The translations under genes were made by a program, and so were the position numbers. Of a stretch of 13,685 nt of DNA, positions 1 through 7,132 are shown one piece after another (within the stretch, counting starts at the first letter, position 1; each line of letters opens with the position of its first letter). The stretch is from the NCBI GenBank assembly GCA_001766965.1, contig MEKM01000119.1:6141-19825 (forward strand), read 5' to 3'. This stretch comes from Acidobacteria bacterium RIFCSPHIGHO2_01_FULL_67_28. Its GTDB lineage: Bacteria; Acidobacteriota; Terriglobia; Acidiferrales; 2-02-FULL-67-57. The notes beneath the pieces are model-generated. The model saw nothing but the letters and a program-made list of their open reading frames with translations. It searched no databases and was not told the origin of the DNA.

Positions 1-1
1 G

Positions 2-556
2 GAAGGCCGCGCCGCGCACGCCGGCATCGAGCCGGAAAAAGGCGTGAACGCCATCGAGGAGTTGGCCGCGCAGCTCCTGCGGGTGAAGAGATTCGCCCGG
101 CCGCGGCAAGGCCTGACGCTGAATGCAGGCGTCATCGAGGGCGGCACGCGCACGAACGTCGTGCCCGATCGTGCCCGGGCTCTCGTGGACGTACGCATCG
201 CCCGCCGCGCCCAGGGCCCGTGGATCGAGCGCCGGGTGCGGGCGCTGCGGCCTGTCAATCGCCGCGCCCGCCTGCGGGTCGCCGGCGGGATCAACCGCCC
301 GCCGCTCGAGCGCACCCGCGAAGTGGCGCAACACTTCCGGCTCGCTCAACAACTGGCGCGGGCGCTGGGGGTGCGATTGGAGGAAGCTTCGACCGGCGGG
401 GCTTCCGACGGCAACTTCACGGCGGCACTGGGCGTGCCCACGCTCGACGGGCTGGGCGGCGTCGGCGCCGGCGCGCACTCGCCCGGCGAGTTCGTCGTCG
501 TCCGGCGGATGCCCGAGCGCGCCGCCCTGCTCGCCGCTCTGCTGCTCACCCTCTGA
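2..556 (+). CDS. M20 family metallopeptidase, glutamate carboxypeptidase type (5' partial)
   Basis: The reading frame is open from base 2, so the gene begins before the window and only the last 184 residues are seen. The visible part opens with the end of the M20 dimerisation domain (GRAAHAGIEPEKGVNAIEEL), a hallmark of carboxypeptidase G2-like and ArgE/DapE-like enzymes. Near the C-terminus, STGGASDGN is followed by GVPTLDGLGGVGAGAHSPGEFV. The His of GAHS matches the last zinc ligand of carboxypeptidase G2, and the GLGxxGxGAHS pattern fits that subgroup best. The other metal ligands (HxD, E, E/D) would lie upstream, outside the window. The family hydrolyses amide bonds of C-terminal amino acids, often glutamate, using two zinc ions. 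The substrate cannot be read from this fragment. It ends in TGA, and a stem-loop starts three bases downstream. Family assignment is firm; subgroup is probable. Confidence 0.88.
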   Translation, partial: EGRAAHAGIEPEKGVNAIEELAAQLLRVKRFARPRQGLTLNAGVIEGGTRTNVVPDRARALVDVRIARRAQGPWIERRVRALRPVNRRARLRVAGGINRPPLERTREVAQHFRLAQQLARALGVRLEEASTGGASDGNFTAALGVPTLDGLGGVGAGAHSPGEFVVVRRMPERAALLAALLLTL

Positions 557-558
557 CA

Positions 559-600
559 GCACGGCTGACCCTTCGACTTCGCTCAGGGCAAGAGCCGTGC
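559..600. repeat. Stem-loop carrying a 22-base dispersed repeat
   Basis: GCACGGCT (559-566) pairs perfectly with AGCCGTGC (593-600). The loop contains the 22-base unit at 569-590 (CCCTTCGACTTC...AGGGCA), which is the exact reverse complement of 9319-9340. The element begins three bases after the M20 gene's stop codon, so it may act as a transcript-end or mRNA-stabilising structure. No T-tract follows, so a classic intrinsic terminator is not supported. It looks like a REP-type intergenic repeat. Confidence 0.6.
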
Positions 601-645
601 CCCGACCATCCAAGGGGATAGCCAAGCGCAGCGCGCGGGAGCGAC

Positions 646-674
646 TTGAACCGCCGCGCCGCGTGGTCTAGAGT
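646..674 (+). promoter_or_regulatory. Probable sigma70-type promoter of the M1 peptidase gene
   Basis: A TTGAAC -35-like box (646-651) lies exactly 17 bases before a TAGAGT -10-like box (669-674). Each matches four of six consensus positions. The expected transcription start falls at about 680-682, which is the GTG start codon at 681, so the mRNA may be leaderless. Support is sequence only. Confidence 0.45.
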
Positions 675-680
675 CGGAGT

Positions 681-3149
681 GTGAGAGGCGTTCGCGTCCA
701 GCTCGCGCTGCTTCTGCTGTTGGTGGTTTCGGCGGCGCGCGCGCAGACGACCGCGCTGCCGGAAGGCCAAGCCGCGACGCTGCTCGACGAGCTTCACCGC
801 GCCGGGCTGGACGCGCCACGCACCTTCACGGTCACCGACCTCTACTTGCAGCGCGACGCCGTGCGCCTGCACTTACAGCACGGCACGCTCGTCTTCCTCC
901 AACCCGTCGCCGGGCGCGTCACGGGCGCCCTGTTCGAAGGCGCCGGCGAAATCCTGGTGGTCCCGCCCCAGCCCGCCGAGCGCCAGCAGCTGCTGAAGTT
1001 CACCGGTTCGCCTCTGCTGACCGAGTCCTTCGCCAGCGTCTACCTCCGCTTCAGCGACCGCACCGACGAGGAACTGCGCGCGCAGATCCGCGCCGGGCAC
1101 GGCGAGTTGGCTCACGAGCCCGAGCTGCTGGCGCGCTGGGAGCCGCTGGTCGCGCCCTTGAACCGCGCCCACTCGCTGCGGCTGCTCCTCGACTACCTGG
1201 ACGAGCCCGTGCCCTACTTCTACGCCGGCGTCGAAGGGCGCCGTCTGGGCACTTTCAACGTAGTGGTGGACGACCGCCGGCCCGAGCAAATCCTCGTCGG
1301 CCAGGTGCGCTGGCGCGAGGAGCGCGCCTACTACGACGTCTGGAGCTCGTTCGCCCGCCGCGCAGGCCCGGCGGCGACGCCGCCCGTCCGCGCCCTAGCC
1401 TACCGCGTGCGCGCCACGCTCCTGCCCACCACCGAGCTCGAAGCCGACTGCGAGGTGGACCTCGAGCTCGGCGCCGGGCGCCCGCGCACGCTGCTCTTCG
1501 AGCTTTCGCGCTTCTTGAGCGTGTCCGAGATTTCCGAGGTCAACGCCACCGGCGAGACCCCTCGGCCTGGCTCGGGGCAAGCGCCGGTGCCACTGGAGTA
1601 TTTCCAGAACGCCGCCTTGACCGCCGAAGAGGCCCGCTACCGCGGCACCGACGTGGTAGCGGTGGTGCTGCCGCCGGGGCGCGCCGCGGGCGCCGAGCGG
1701 CGCACGCTGCGCTTCCGCTACCGCGGCCGGGTGATCACCGACTTGGGCAACGGCGTGCTCTTCGTGGGCGCGCGCGGCAACTGGTATCCCAACATCAACG
1801 TGCTCGCGCCCGCCCGCTTCGAGCTGCGCTTCCGCTTCCCCCGCACCCTACAACTCGTGGCCACAGGAACGCTGCGCGAGGCGCGCGAAGAGGGCGAGTG
1901 GAAGGAAGCCCTGTGGGTGAGCGACCTGCCGCTGCCCGTGGCCGGCTTCAACGTGGGCGACTACGAAACCCGCCTCGTCGAGCGCAACGGGGTGCGCGTC
2001 ACCGCCTACGCCAACCGCCAGCTCGAGCCGCGCCTGGCGCAGGCGGCGCGCGCGCGCACGCTGCCGCCGCCGCTCATCCCGCACGGCGACCCCTGGGCGC
2101 GCCTGCGCCAAGAACCGGGCAGCCCACCGCCCGCGCCGCCCACGCTGCTGCTCGACCGCGTCGCCAACGACGTGGCCAACTCCCTCGCCACCTGCGCCGA
2201 GCTCTTCGGGCCGTTCCCCTACACCGAGCTGCACGTCTCGCAAATCCCGGGCGGCTTCGGCCAGGGTTATCCCGGGCTGATTTATCTCTCCACCTTGAGC
2301 TTTCTGCCGGCGGGCGAGCAGGCGCGGCTGGGCTTGAGCGAGCGCGCGCGGGAAGTCTTCTCGCTGCTCACGCCCGCGCACGAGGTCGCCCACCAGTGGT
2401 GGGGCAACTGGGTGCGGCTGCCCCACTACCGCGACCAGTGGCTCGCCGAAGGCCTGGCCGCCTACTCCGCGCTGCTCTACGTCGAGAAACAGGCGGGCGG
2501 CGCCGACGTCCTGCGCGAGTGGCTCGAGCGCTACCGCGCCGACTTGCTCGAAACCGACGGCGCCGGGAATCCCATCGAGGCCACCGGCGCGCTGACCCTG
2601 GGCGTGCGCCTCGACTCCTCGCGCAGCCCCGACGGCTACGTCCGCCTCATCTACAGCAAGGGGCCGTGGATCCTGCACATGCTGCGCGAGATGTTCCGCG
2701 ACCCTGCCACCGGCTCCGACGCCGTCTTCGTCGGCGCGCTGCGCCGGCTCGCCGAGCGCGGCGGCCCCGACCCGCTGACCACCGCCGAGTTCCAGCGGGC
2801 GCTCGAGGCGGTGCTGCCGCCGCAGGCCGACGCGGAGAAAACCGGCCGGCTCGACTGGTTCTTCGACGAGTGGGTCTACGACACCGGCTTCCCGCGCTAC
2901 CGGCTGCGCTGGGAGCTCGGCGGCCGCGGGCCGGATGACCGGCGCGTCGAAGGCGCCATCGCGCAGTCGGACGTGTCCGAGCTCTTCACCATGCCTGTGC
3001 CGGTCTACGCGCGCTACGGGACCGAGCTGCGGCGGCTGGGGACGGTGGTGGTCACGGGGCGCGAAACGGCCTTCGCCTTTCCCGTGAGCGCTGCGCCCGA
3101 CGCCGTGCTGCTCGACCCGTACCGCAGCCTGCTGCGCCGCTCCGAGTAA
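681..3149 (+). CDS. Secreted M1-family zinc aminopeptidase-like protein
   Basis: The 822-residue protein has a signal peptide: basic MRGVR, a leucine-rich core, and AARA|Q cleavage near residue 21. Residues about 22-235 form an N-terminal region I do not recognise. Residues about 240-450 resemble the M1 beta domain. The catalytic domain has G524-G525-F526-G527 followed by YPGLIYLS, the zinc motif HEVAH (H567, E568, H571), and the third ligand E590 eighteen residues later in WLAEG. Y658 in YSKGPWILHML fits the transition-state tyrosine. All catalytic residues are present, so activity as an exported zinc exopeptidase is likely; the peptide substrate is unknown. An in-frame TAG at 669-671 and the lack of any other start codon before 681 force the GTG start, which has no well-placed ribosome binding site. 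asnB follows 66 bases downstream and may be co-transcribed, without an obvious functional link. Confidence 0.9.
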   Translation: MRGVRVQLALLLLLVVSAARAQTTALPEGQAATLLDELHRAGLDAPRTFTVTDLYLQRDAVRLHLQHGTLVFLQPVAGRVTGALFEGAGEILVVPPQPAERQQLLKFTGSPLLTESFASVYLRFSDRTDEELRAQIRAGHGELAHEPELLARWEPLVAPLNRAHSLRLLLDYLDEPVPYFYAGVEGRRLGTFNVVVDDRRPEQILVGQVRWREERAYYDVWSSFARRAGPAATPPVRALAYRVRATLLPTTELEADCEVDLELGAGRPRTLLFELSRFLSVSEISEVNATGETPRPGSGQAPVPLEYFQNAALTAEEARYRGTDVVAVVLPPGRAAGAERRTLRFRYRGRVITDLGNGVLFVGARGNWYPNINVLAPARFELRFRFPRTLQLVATGTLREAREEGEWKEALWVSDLPLPVAGFNVGDYETRLVERNGVRVTAYANRQLEPRLAQAARARTLPPPLIPHGDPWARLRQEPGSPPPAPPTLLLDRVANDVANSLATCAELFGPFPYTELHVSQIPGGFGQGYPGLIYLSTLSFLPAGEQARLGLSERAREVFSLLTPAHEVAHQWWGNWVRLPHYRDQWLAEGLAAYSALLYVEKQAGGADVLREWLERYRADLLETDGAGNPIEATGALTLGVRLDSSRSPDGYVRLIYSKGPWILHMLREMFRDPATGSDAVFVGALRRLAERGGPDPLTTAEFQRALEAVLPPQADAEKTGRLDWFFDEWVYDTGFPRYRLRWELGGRGPDDRRVEGAIAQSDVSELFTMPVPVYARYGTELRRLGTVVVTGRETAFAFPVSAAPDAVLLDPYRSLLRRSE

Positions 3150-3152
3150 GCC

Positions 3153-3170
3153 GCGACGATTGCGCGTCGC
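3153..3170. other. Small hairpin between the M1 gene and asnB
   Basis: GCGACG (3153-3158) pairs with CGTCGC (3165-3170) around a six-base loop, three bases after the M1 stop codon. There is no T-tract. In such G+C-rich DNA a 6-bp stem may be chance. Confidence 0.25.
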
Positions 3171-3215
3171 TGGCCGGTGTGAGAAACTTCCGCTTCGCCT
3201 CGGCCACGGCCTTCC

Positions 3216-5012
3216 ATGTGCGGCATCTGCGGCTTCGCGGGCTTCGACGACGCGGCGCTCCTCCGCCGGATGACGGCCGCCCTCTGCCACCGCGGCCCGG
3301 ACAGCGACGGCTTCTTCACGAGCGCCGACGCCAGCCTGGGCTTCCGCCGCTTGAGCATCATCGACCTCGAAGGCGGCCAGCAGCCGCTCACCAACGAAGA
3401 CGGCTCGCTGCGGCTCATCCTGAACGGCGAGATCTACAACTACCGCGCGCTGCGTGAGGAGCTCGCCCGCTGCGGCCATCGCTTCTCGACCGGGAGCGAC
3501 GCCGAGGTCATCCTCCACCTCTACGAGGACGAAGGCGAGGCGCTACTGGCACGTCTGGAAGGGATGTTCGCCTTCGCGCTCTGGGACGCGCCGCGCCGGC
3601 GGCTGCTCGTCGCCCGCGACCGCCTCGGCATCAAGCCGCTCTACTACGCCGAGCGCGGCGAGCGCTTCTTCTTCGCCTCCGAGGCCAAGGCCATTCTGCT
3701 CAATCCGGATTTCCCGCGGCGTCTGCATCGGCCCGCGGTCGAGCGCCTGCTGCACTATCTCTACTTGCCCGGCAGCGAGACTCTCGTCGAAGGCCTGCGG
3801 CGCTTGCCGCCGGGCTGCTGGCTGCGCTGGGAGCGCGGCCGCGCGGAAGTTCACAGCTACTGGCAGCCGCAGGTCGGCGCCACACGGCGAATCACGGAAG
3901 CCGACGCCGTCGCCGAATTCCGCCGCCGCTTCGAAGACGCCGTGCGCAGCCATCTCGTGAGCGACGTCCCTGTGGGCGCGCTGCTGTCGGGCGGGCTGGA
4001 TTCGGCCGGCGTCGTGGCGCAAATGGCGCGGCTGCTCGATCGCAAGCCCAAGACCTTCACCGTCGGCTTTGCCGGCGCCGACGACGAGCGGCCGCTGGCG
4101 CGGCGGCTCGCCGAGCGCTTCGGCACCGATCACCGCGAGTTCGAGCTTGACCCGGCGCGCTTCGTCGAAGACTTGCCGCGGATGGTCTGGCACCTGGAAG
4201 AGCCGACGCCGATTTCCTTCCTGCCGCTTTTCTATCTCGCCGAGTTCGCGCGGCGCGAAGTGAAGGCCGTGCTCATCGGCGAAGGCGCCGACGAGCTCTT
4301 CGCCGGCTACCGGCGGCTCCTGCCCTTCTCGCCCGCTCTGCCGCTCCTGCCGCGCGGCGCGCGCCGGCGGCTCTATGAGTTCGGGCTGCACTCGATTGCG
4401 CCGAATCATCGCGCCGGCGACGACCCGCTGCGCGCGGCGCTCGGCGCGGACGGTCGCTCGCCGCTCGCCGCCATCCTCGACTTTGAGCAGCGCACCGCGC
4501 TGCCCGATTATCAGCTCCACCGCGTCGACCGCATGACGATGGCGTGGAGCCTAGAAGCGCGCGTGCCGTACTTGGATCATCGCCTGGTCGAGTTCGTCAA
4601 CTCGCTGCCGGATGAACTGAAACTGCGCGGCTTTCAACGGAAGTATCTGCTGCGGCGCGCGCTCGCGGGACTCGTGCCCGAAGAGGTCTTGGAAGGAACG
4701 AAGCGCGGCTTCGGCGCGCCCTTTCGACTGTGGTACAGCGGCGGCTTCCGCGAGGCCGCCAGCCGCTACGTGAACGAGCAGACGCTTGCCGAGCGCGGCT
4801 GGTTGCCGCTCGATGCGGTGCGGCCGCTGCTCGGTTCGCCCGGCGGCCGCGGCTGGCTTGAGCGCCGCCGCGGCAGCCAGCTCTTCCTGCTGCTCACGCT
4901 CGAGCTCTATTGCCGGCTGTTCATTGATCCGCCGCAGGTCAGCGCTGCGCCGCCGCCGCTCGGAAAAAGTTCCGCCGCGCGGATGGCCGCGCCGCAGCCC
5001 GTTCCCCGCTAG
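3216..5012 (+). CDS. asnB: Asparagine synthetase (glutamine-hydrolysing), AsnB type
   Basis: This 598-residue cytosolic enzyme converts aspartate, glutamine and ATP to asparagine, glutamate, AMP and PPi. The start is fixed by MCGICGF: Cys2 becomes the N-terminal nucleophile of the class II glutaminase domain after Met removal. Glutaminase residues are in place: R45 in FRRLSIID, N70-G71-E72 in LNGEIYNY, and the Asp of GSDAEVILHLY. The synthetase domain has the PP-loop S258-G-G-L-D-S263, GEGADELFAGYRR, and EARVPYLDHRLVEF. The last ~25 residues are an Ala/Pro-rich tail (SAAPPPLGKSS...) not needed for catalysis. No clear Shine-Dalgarno sequence precedes the ATG. Some AsnB-like proteins of this length amidate sugars or lasso-peptide precursors. 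No such partners are nearby, so plain asparagine synthesis is the simplest call. Confidence 0.95.
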   Translation: MCGICGFAGFDDAALLRRMTAALCHRGPDSDGFFTSADASLGFRRLSIIDLEGGQQPLTNEDGSLRLILNGEIYNYRALREELARCGHRFSTGSDAEVILHLYEDEGEALLARLEGMFAFALWDAPRRRLLVARDRLGIKPLYYAERGERFFFASEAKAILLNPDFPRRLHRPAVERLLHYLYLPGSETLVEGLRRLPPGCWLRWERGRAEVHSYWQPQVGATRRITEADAVAEFRRRFEDAVRSHLVSDVPVGALLSGGLDSAGVVAQMARLLDRKPKTFTVGFAGADDERPLARRLAERFGTDHREFELDPARFVEDLPRMVWHLEEPTPISFLPLFYLAEFARREVKAVLIGEGADELFAGYRRLLPFSPALPLLPRGARRRLYEFGLHSIAPNHRAGDDPLRAALGADGRSPLAAILDFEQRTALPDYQLHRVDRMTMAWSLEARVPYLDHRLVEFVNSLPDELKLRGFQRKYLLRRALAGLVPEEVLEGTKRGFGAPFRLWYSGGFREAASRYVNEQTLAERGWLPLDAVRPLLGSPGGRGWLERRRGSQLFLLLTLELYCRLFIDPPQVSAAPPPLGKSSAARMAAPQPVPR

Positions 5013-5016
5013 GATT

Positions 5017-5038
5017 CCCAGCGGCAGGGGCCGCTGGG
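5017..5038. terminator. Hairpin between convergent genes, possible bidirectional terminator
   Basis: CCCAGCGG (5017-5024) pairs perfectly with CCGCTGGG (5031-5038) around a six-base loop. It lies five bases after the asnB stop and about 20 bases after the HIT-gene stop on the other strand, the usual place for a shared terminator. Neither side has a T-tract, so it may pause polymerase or protect mRNA ends rather than terminate by the classic mechanism. Confidence 0.5.
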
Positions 5039-5057
5039 CTGAGCACAGCAGGTGCGC

Positions 5058-5405
5058 CTAGCCGGGCGGCCAGCGCAGGCCGCGCCCGCCGAGCAGGTGC
5101 AGGTGGAGGTGGAAGATGGACTGGCCGGCGCCGCGGCCGGTGTTGAGCACGGTGCGGTAGCCGCTCTCGGCGATGCCGCGCTTGCCAGCAATCTGGGCGG
5201 CGACAAGCTGCAGGTGGCCGAGCAAGGCCGCGTCGTCGGCCCCGACGTCGTTCAGCCCGGCGATGTGCCGGCGCGGCACGATGAGCACGTGCGTGGGCGC
5301 CTGCGGGTTGATGTCCTCGAAGGCGATGGCGCGGTCGTCTTCGTGGACCATCTTCGCGGAAATCTCTTTGGCGAGGATGCGGCAGAACAGGCAGCCTTTT
5401 TCCAT
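5058..5405 (-). CDS. HIT-family nucleotide hydrolase (HinT-like)
   Basis: This 115-residue protein has the histidine triad H99-L-H101-L-H103-L-L near its C-terminus, preceded by TGRGAGQSIF as in Hint-type enzymes. The middle histidine (H101) is the expected nucleophile. C5 and C8 in GCLFC, together with conserved histidines, suggest the structural zinc site found in many bacterial HIT proteins. Members hydrolyse purine nucleoside phosphoramidates or adenylated metabolites in the cytosol; the in vivo substrate is usually unclear. The length and the end shortly after the triad (GGRGLRWPPG) are normal for the family. It lies six bases downstream of rlpA on the same strand and has no good ribosome site of its own, so it is probably translated from the rlpA transcript. 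HIT and rlpA have no known shared function. Confidence 0.93.
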   Translation of the reverse strand: MEKGCLFCRILAKEISAKMVHEDDRAIAFEDINPQAPTHVLIVPRRHIAGLNDVGADDAALLGHLQLVAAQIAGKRGIAESGYRTVLNTGRGAGQSIFHLHLHLLGGRGLRWPPG

Positions 5406-5411
5406 GGCGGT

Positions 5412-6095
5412 CTAGTCGAGCCGGACGACGAGGGCGACGGCGACCTCCGGCTGGCGGCGCAACTCGTCGGCAAGCGCCAACGCTTCATCGAGCGTGTTCA
5501 CCCGCCCGACGCGCACGCGGTAGTAAAGCCCGTCGGGCGCCTGGAAGCTCTGGATGAAGACGTCGCCGTAGCGCGGGGCCAGGCGCGCCTGCAGGCGCAT
5601 GGCATTTTCTTCGACCAGGAACGCGCCCACCTGCACGGCGTAGGCGCCGGGCGGCGCGGCGCCGCCGCCGGCGTACTGCACCACTTCCACGCGCACCAGG
5701 GCCGTGCCCGGCCCTACCATGTCGATGGCTTCGGCGCCGGCACGCGAGAGATCAATGATGCGCCCCTCGATGAACGGCCCGCGGTCGTTGATGCGCACGG
5801 TGGTGACCATCTGGTTCTCGAGGTTCGTCACCCGCACCCAGGTCTGGAACGGCAGGGTGCGGTGCGCCGCGGTCATCAGGTTCATGTCGTAGATTTCGCC
5901 GCTGGCGGTGGGCCGGCCGTGGTAGGGATGGCCGTACCAGGAGGCGAGGCCGGTTTCCGGCTCACCGATGGGCGGCGGGCCCGGCGGGGCGGCGGCGACT
6001 TTGGGCTTGCGGCGGCAGCCGCCGAGGCCGAAAAGGAGTCCCGCCAAAAGCACGGCCAGGGTCAACGCCCGTCCGATGTCGCGCGCGCGCTTCAA
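5412..6095 (-). CDS. rlpA: RlpA-family septal-ring lipoprotein with SPOR domain
   Basis: The 227-residue protein begins with a lipoprotein signal ending in the lipobox L24-G-G-C27. A short Ala/Pro-rich linker follows, then a double-psi beta-barrel domain (about 49-139) with ASWYGHPYHGRPTASGE, H78 in AHRTLPF, and D104 in NDRGPF, the conserved acidic residue of RlpA lytic transglycosylases. A C-terminal SPOR domain (about 150-225, AYAVQVGAF...YYRVRVGR) should bind glycan strands lacking peptide stems at the division site. The predicted role is a membrane-anchored enzyme trimming septal peptidoglycan. The start is TTG (6095-6093), with GGAG four bases upstream; no ATG gives a full signal peptide. 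A strong promoter (6172-6144) would give a leader of about 42 bases. The HIT gene follows in the same unit. Confidence 0.93.
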   Translation of the reverse strand: MKRARDIGRALTLAVLLAGLLFGLGGCRRKPKVAAAPPGPPPIGEPETGLASWYGHPYHGRPTASGEIYDMNLMTAAHRTLPFQTWVRVTNLENQMVTTVRINDRGPFIEGRIIDLSRAGAEAIDMVGPGTALVRVEVVQYAGGGAAPPGAYAVQVGAFLVEENAMRLQARLAPRYGDVFIQSFQAPDGLYYRVRVGRVNTLDEALALADELRRQPEVAVALVVRLD

Positions 6096-6143
6096 GTCGC
6101 TCCGTCGGGAAAAAACCTTCCTGCCCGGCTACGGTCGGCGGGT

Positions 6144-6172
6144 ATTATAGGAACCGCTTGCCTTGCTGGCAA
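6144..6172 (-). promoter_or_regulatory. Strong sigma70-type promoter for rlpA-HIT
   Basis: On the minus strand, TTGCCA (6172-6167, five of six matches) is followed after 17 bases by a perfect TATAAT (6149-6144). Transcription should start near 6137, about 42 bases before the rlpA TTG. The -35 box lies inside the palindrome at 6156-6174. Read on the plus strand, the same bases give TATTAT (6143-6148), a possible -10 for the rhomboid gene, but without a convincing -35. Confidence 0.65.
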
Positions 6173-6174
6173 GC
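6156..6174. promoter_or_regulatory. Palindrome in the rlpA-rhomboid divergent region, possible operator
   Basis: GCTTGCC (6156-6162) and GGCAAGC (6168-6174) form a perfect 7-bp inverted repeat with a five-base spacer. It covers the rlpA -35 box and ends eight bases before the rhomboid ATG. It could bind a dimeric regulator of both genes or form a hairpin in the rhomboid leader. No regulator is identified. Confidence 0.4.
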
Positions 6175-6182
6175 AACATCCG

Positions 6183-7097
6183 ATGCTCTCGCCCCGCCTG
6201 CGCTGGAAGCTGGCCCGCGCCCGCGAACGGCTCTTCGACGCCGTCGAGGCTTTTTTCCGCCCGCAGCCCCGGCCGCGGGTCTGCTTCGCCTGCGGACGGC
6301 TGGTGGGGGCGGCGGAAAAAGTCTGCTCGCACTGCGGCACCAGCCAGGCGGCGCTCTCCGTCTCCGCCTTCAAGCGCGTGGCGCTGGCGGTGATCCCGGC
6401 GGAGAACCCGCTCACCTACGCCCTGCTCTTCGTCAACCTGCTGTTCTTCGTGGTGGCCTGGCTGATCAGCCAGAAGGCGGCGGGCGCCGCCGCCGGGCTC
6501 GCCGGCCCGAACTCGCAGGTGCTGCTGCTGCTCGGCGCCAAGCACGGCGCCAGCATCCTGTTCCTGGGCGAGTACTGGCGGCTGGTGATGCCGATCTTTC
6601 TGCACGCCGGCGTCATTCATTTCGCCTTCAACTCCTTCGTGCTCTGGCAGGTGGGCCCGCAGGTGGAAGAGCTGTTCGGGTCGTCGCGCTTTCTTTTTCT
6701 TTACATCGTCACCGGCATCGCCAGCTTTCTGGCCAGCACCTGGTGGTACGGGCCGGGTGGGTTGAGCGTGGGCAGCTCGGGCGCCATCTTCGGGCTGATC
6801 GGCATTCTGATTTCCTACGTCAGCCAGCGCAGCGGGTTCGTGTCCGAGTACCGCAGCTCGCTCATCCGCTGGGCGGTGTTCGTGCTGGTCATAGGCTTGT
6901 TCCTCGGGGCCGACAATGCCGCGCATGTTGGCGGCCTGCTGTGCGGGCTGGCGCTCGGGCGCCTGGTGAGCGCGCGGCGGCCGACGACGCCGGCGGCGCG
7001 GCTCGGGGTCGCCCTGATGGGCTGGGGCGCGGCCGCGGTCATCGCCTGGAGCATCATTATGGTGCTGCTGCACCTGCCGCCGGCTTCGGGCTCGTGA
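6183..7097 (+). CDS. Zinc-ribbon rhomboid-family intramembrane serine protease
   Basis: This 304-residue protein starts with a basic cytosolic segment and a zinc ribbon (C34-F-A-C37 and C48-S-H-C51). A rhomboid core follows, with hydrophobic segments at about 76-95, 133-155, 168-187, 197-214, 228-243 and 246-262, and a last one at about 275-297. Catalytic Ser199 lies in G197-S-S-G200 and His248 in NAAHVGG. H146 and N150 match the HxxxN oxyanion motif of GlpG. All catalytic parts are present, so it should cleave transmembrane substrates within the membrane; the substrate is unknown. The ATG at 6183 is chosen because the frame, although open upstream to about 5052, there runs antisense to the rlpA and HIT genes with no rhomboid-like sequence. 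The Shine-Dalgarno match is weak. The gene faces away from rlpA and converges on leuD, 28 bases from its end. Confidence 0.92.
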   Translation: MLSPRLRWKLARARERLFDAVEAFFRPQPRPRVCFACGRLVGAAEKVCSHCGTSQAALSVSAFKRVALAVIPAENPLTYALLFVNLLFFVVAWLISQKAAGAAAGLAGPNSQVLLLLGAKHGASILFLGEYWRLVMPIFLHAGVIHFAFNSFVLWQVGPQVEELFGSSRFLFLYIVTGIASFLASTWWYGPGGLSVGSSGAIFGLIGILISYVSQRSGFVSEYRSSLIRWAVFVLVIGLFLGADNAAHVGGLLCGLALGRLVSARRPTTPAARLGVALMGWGAAAVIAWSIIMVLLHLPPASGS

Positions 7098-7119
7098 GTC
7101 GGGAAGAGGTGTCGCGACT

Positions 7120-7132
7120 GCGGTGTTACCGC
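7120..7132. other. Small hairpin at the rhomboid/leuD convergent junction
   Basis: GCGGT (7120-7124) pairs with ACCGC (7128-7132) around a three-base loop and overlaps the leuD stop codon. The rhomboid and leuD genes converge here with only 28 bases between stops. It is a weak candidate for a transcript end; a 5-bp stem is common by chance at this G+C content. Confidence 0.2.

Noticed and set aside
1848..3518. 556-residue minus-strand open frame
   Set aside because: It is antisense to the M1 gene and the start of asnB, has low-complexity Arg/Ala/Val-rich composition and no motif. High G+C makes such shadows common.
5052..6182. Long in-frame upstream extension of the rhomboid gene, giving a 681-residue product
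   Set aside because: This stretch is antisense to rlpA and the HIT gene, both with clear family motifs. Rhomboid-type sequence starts only at 6183.
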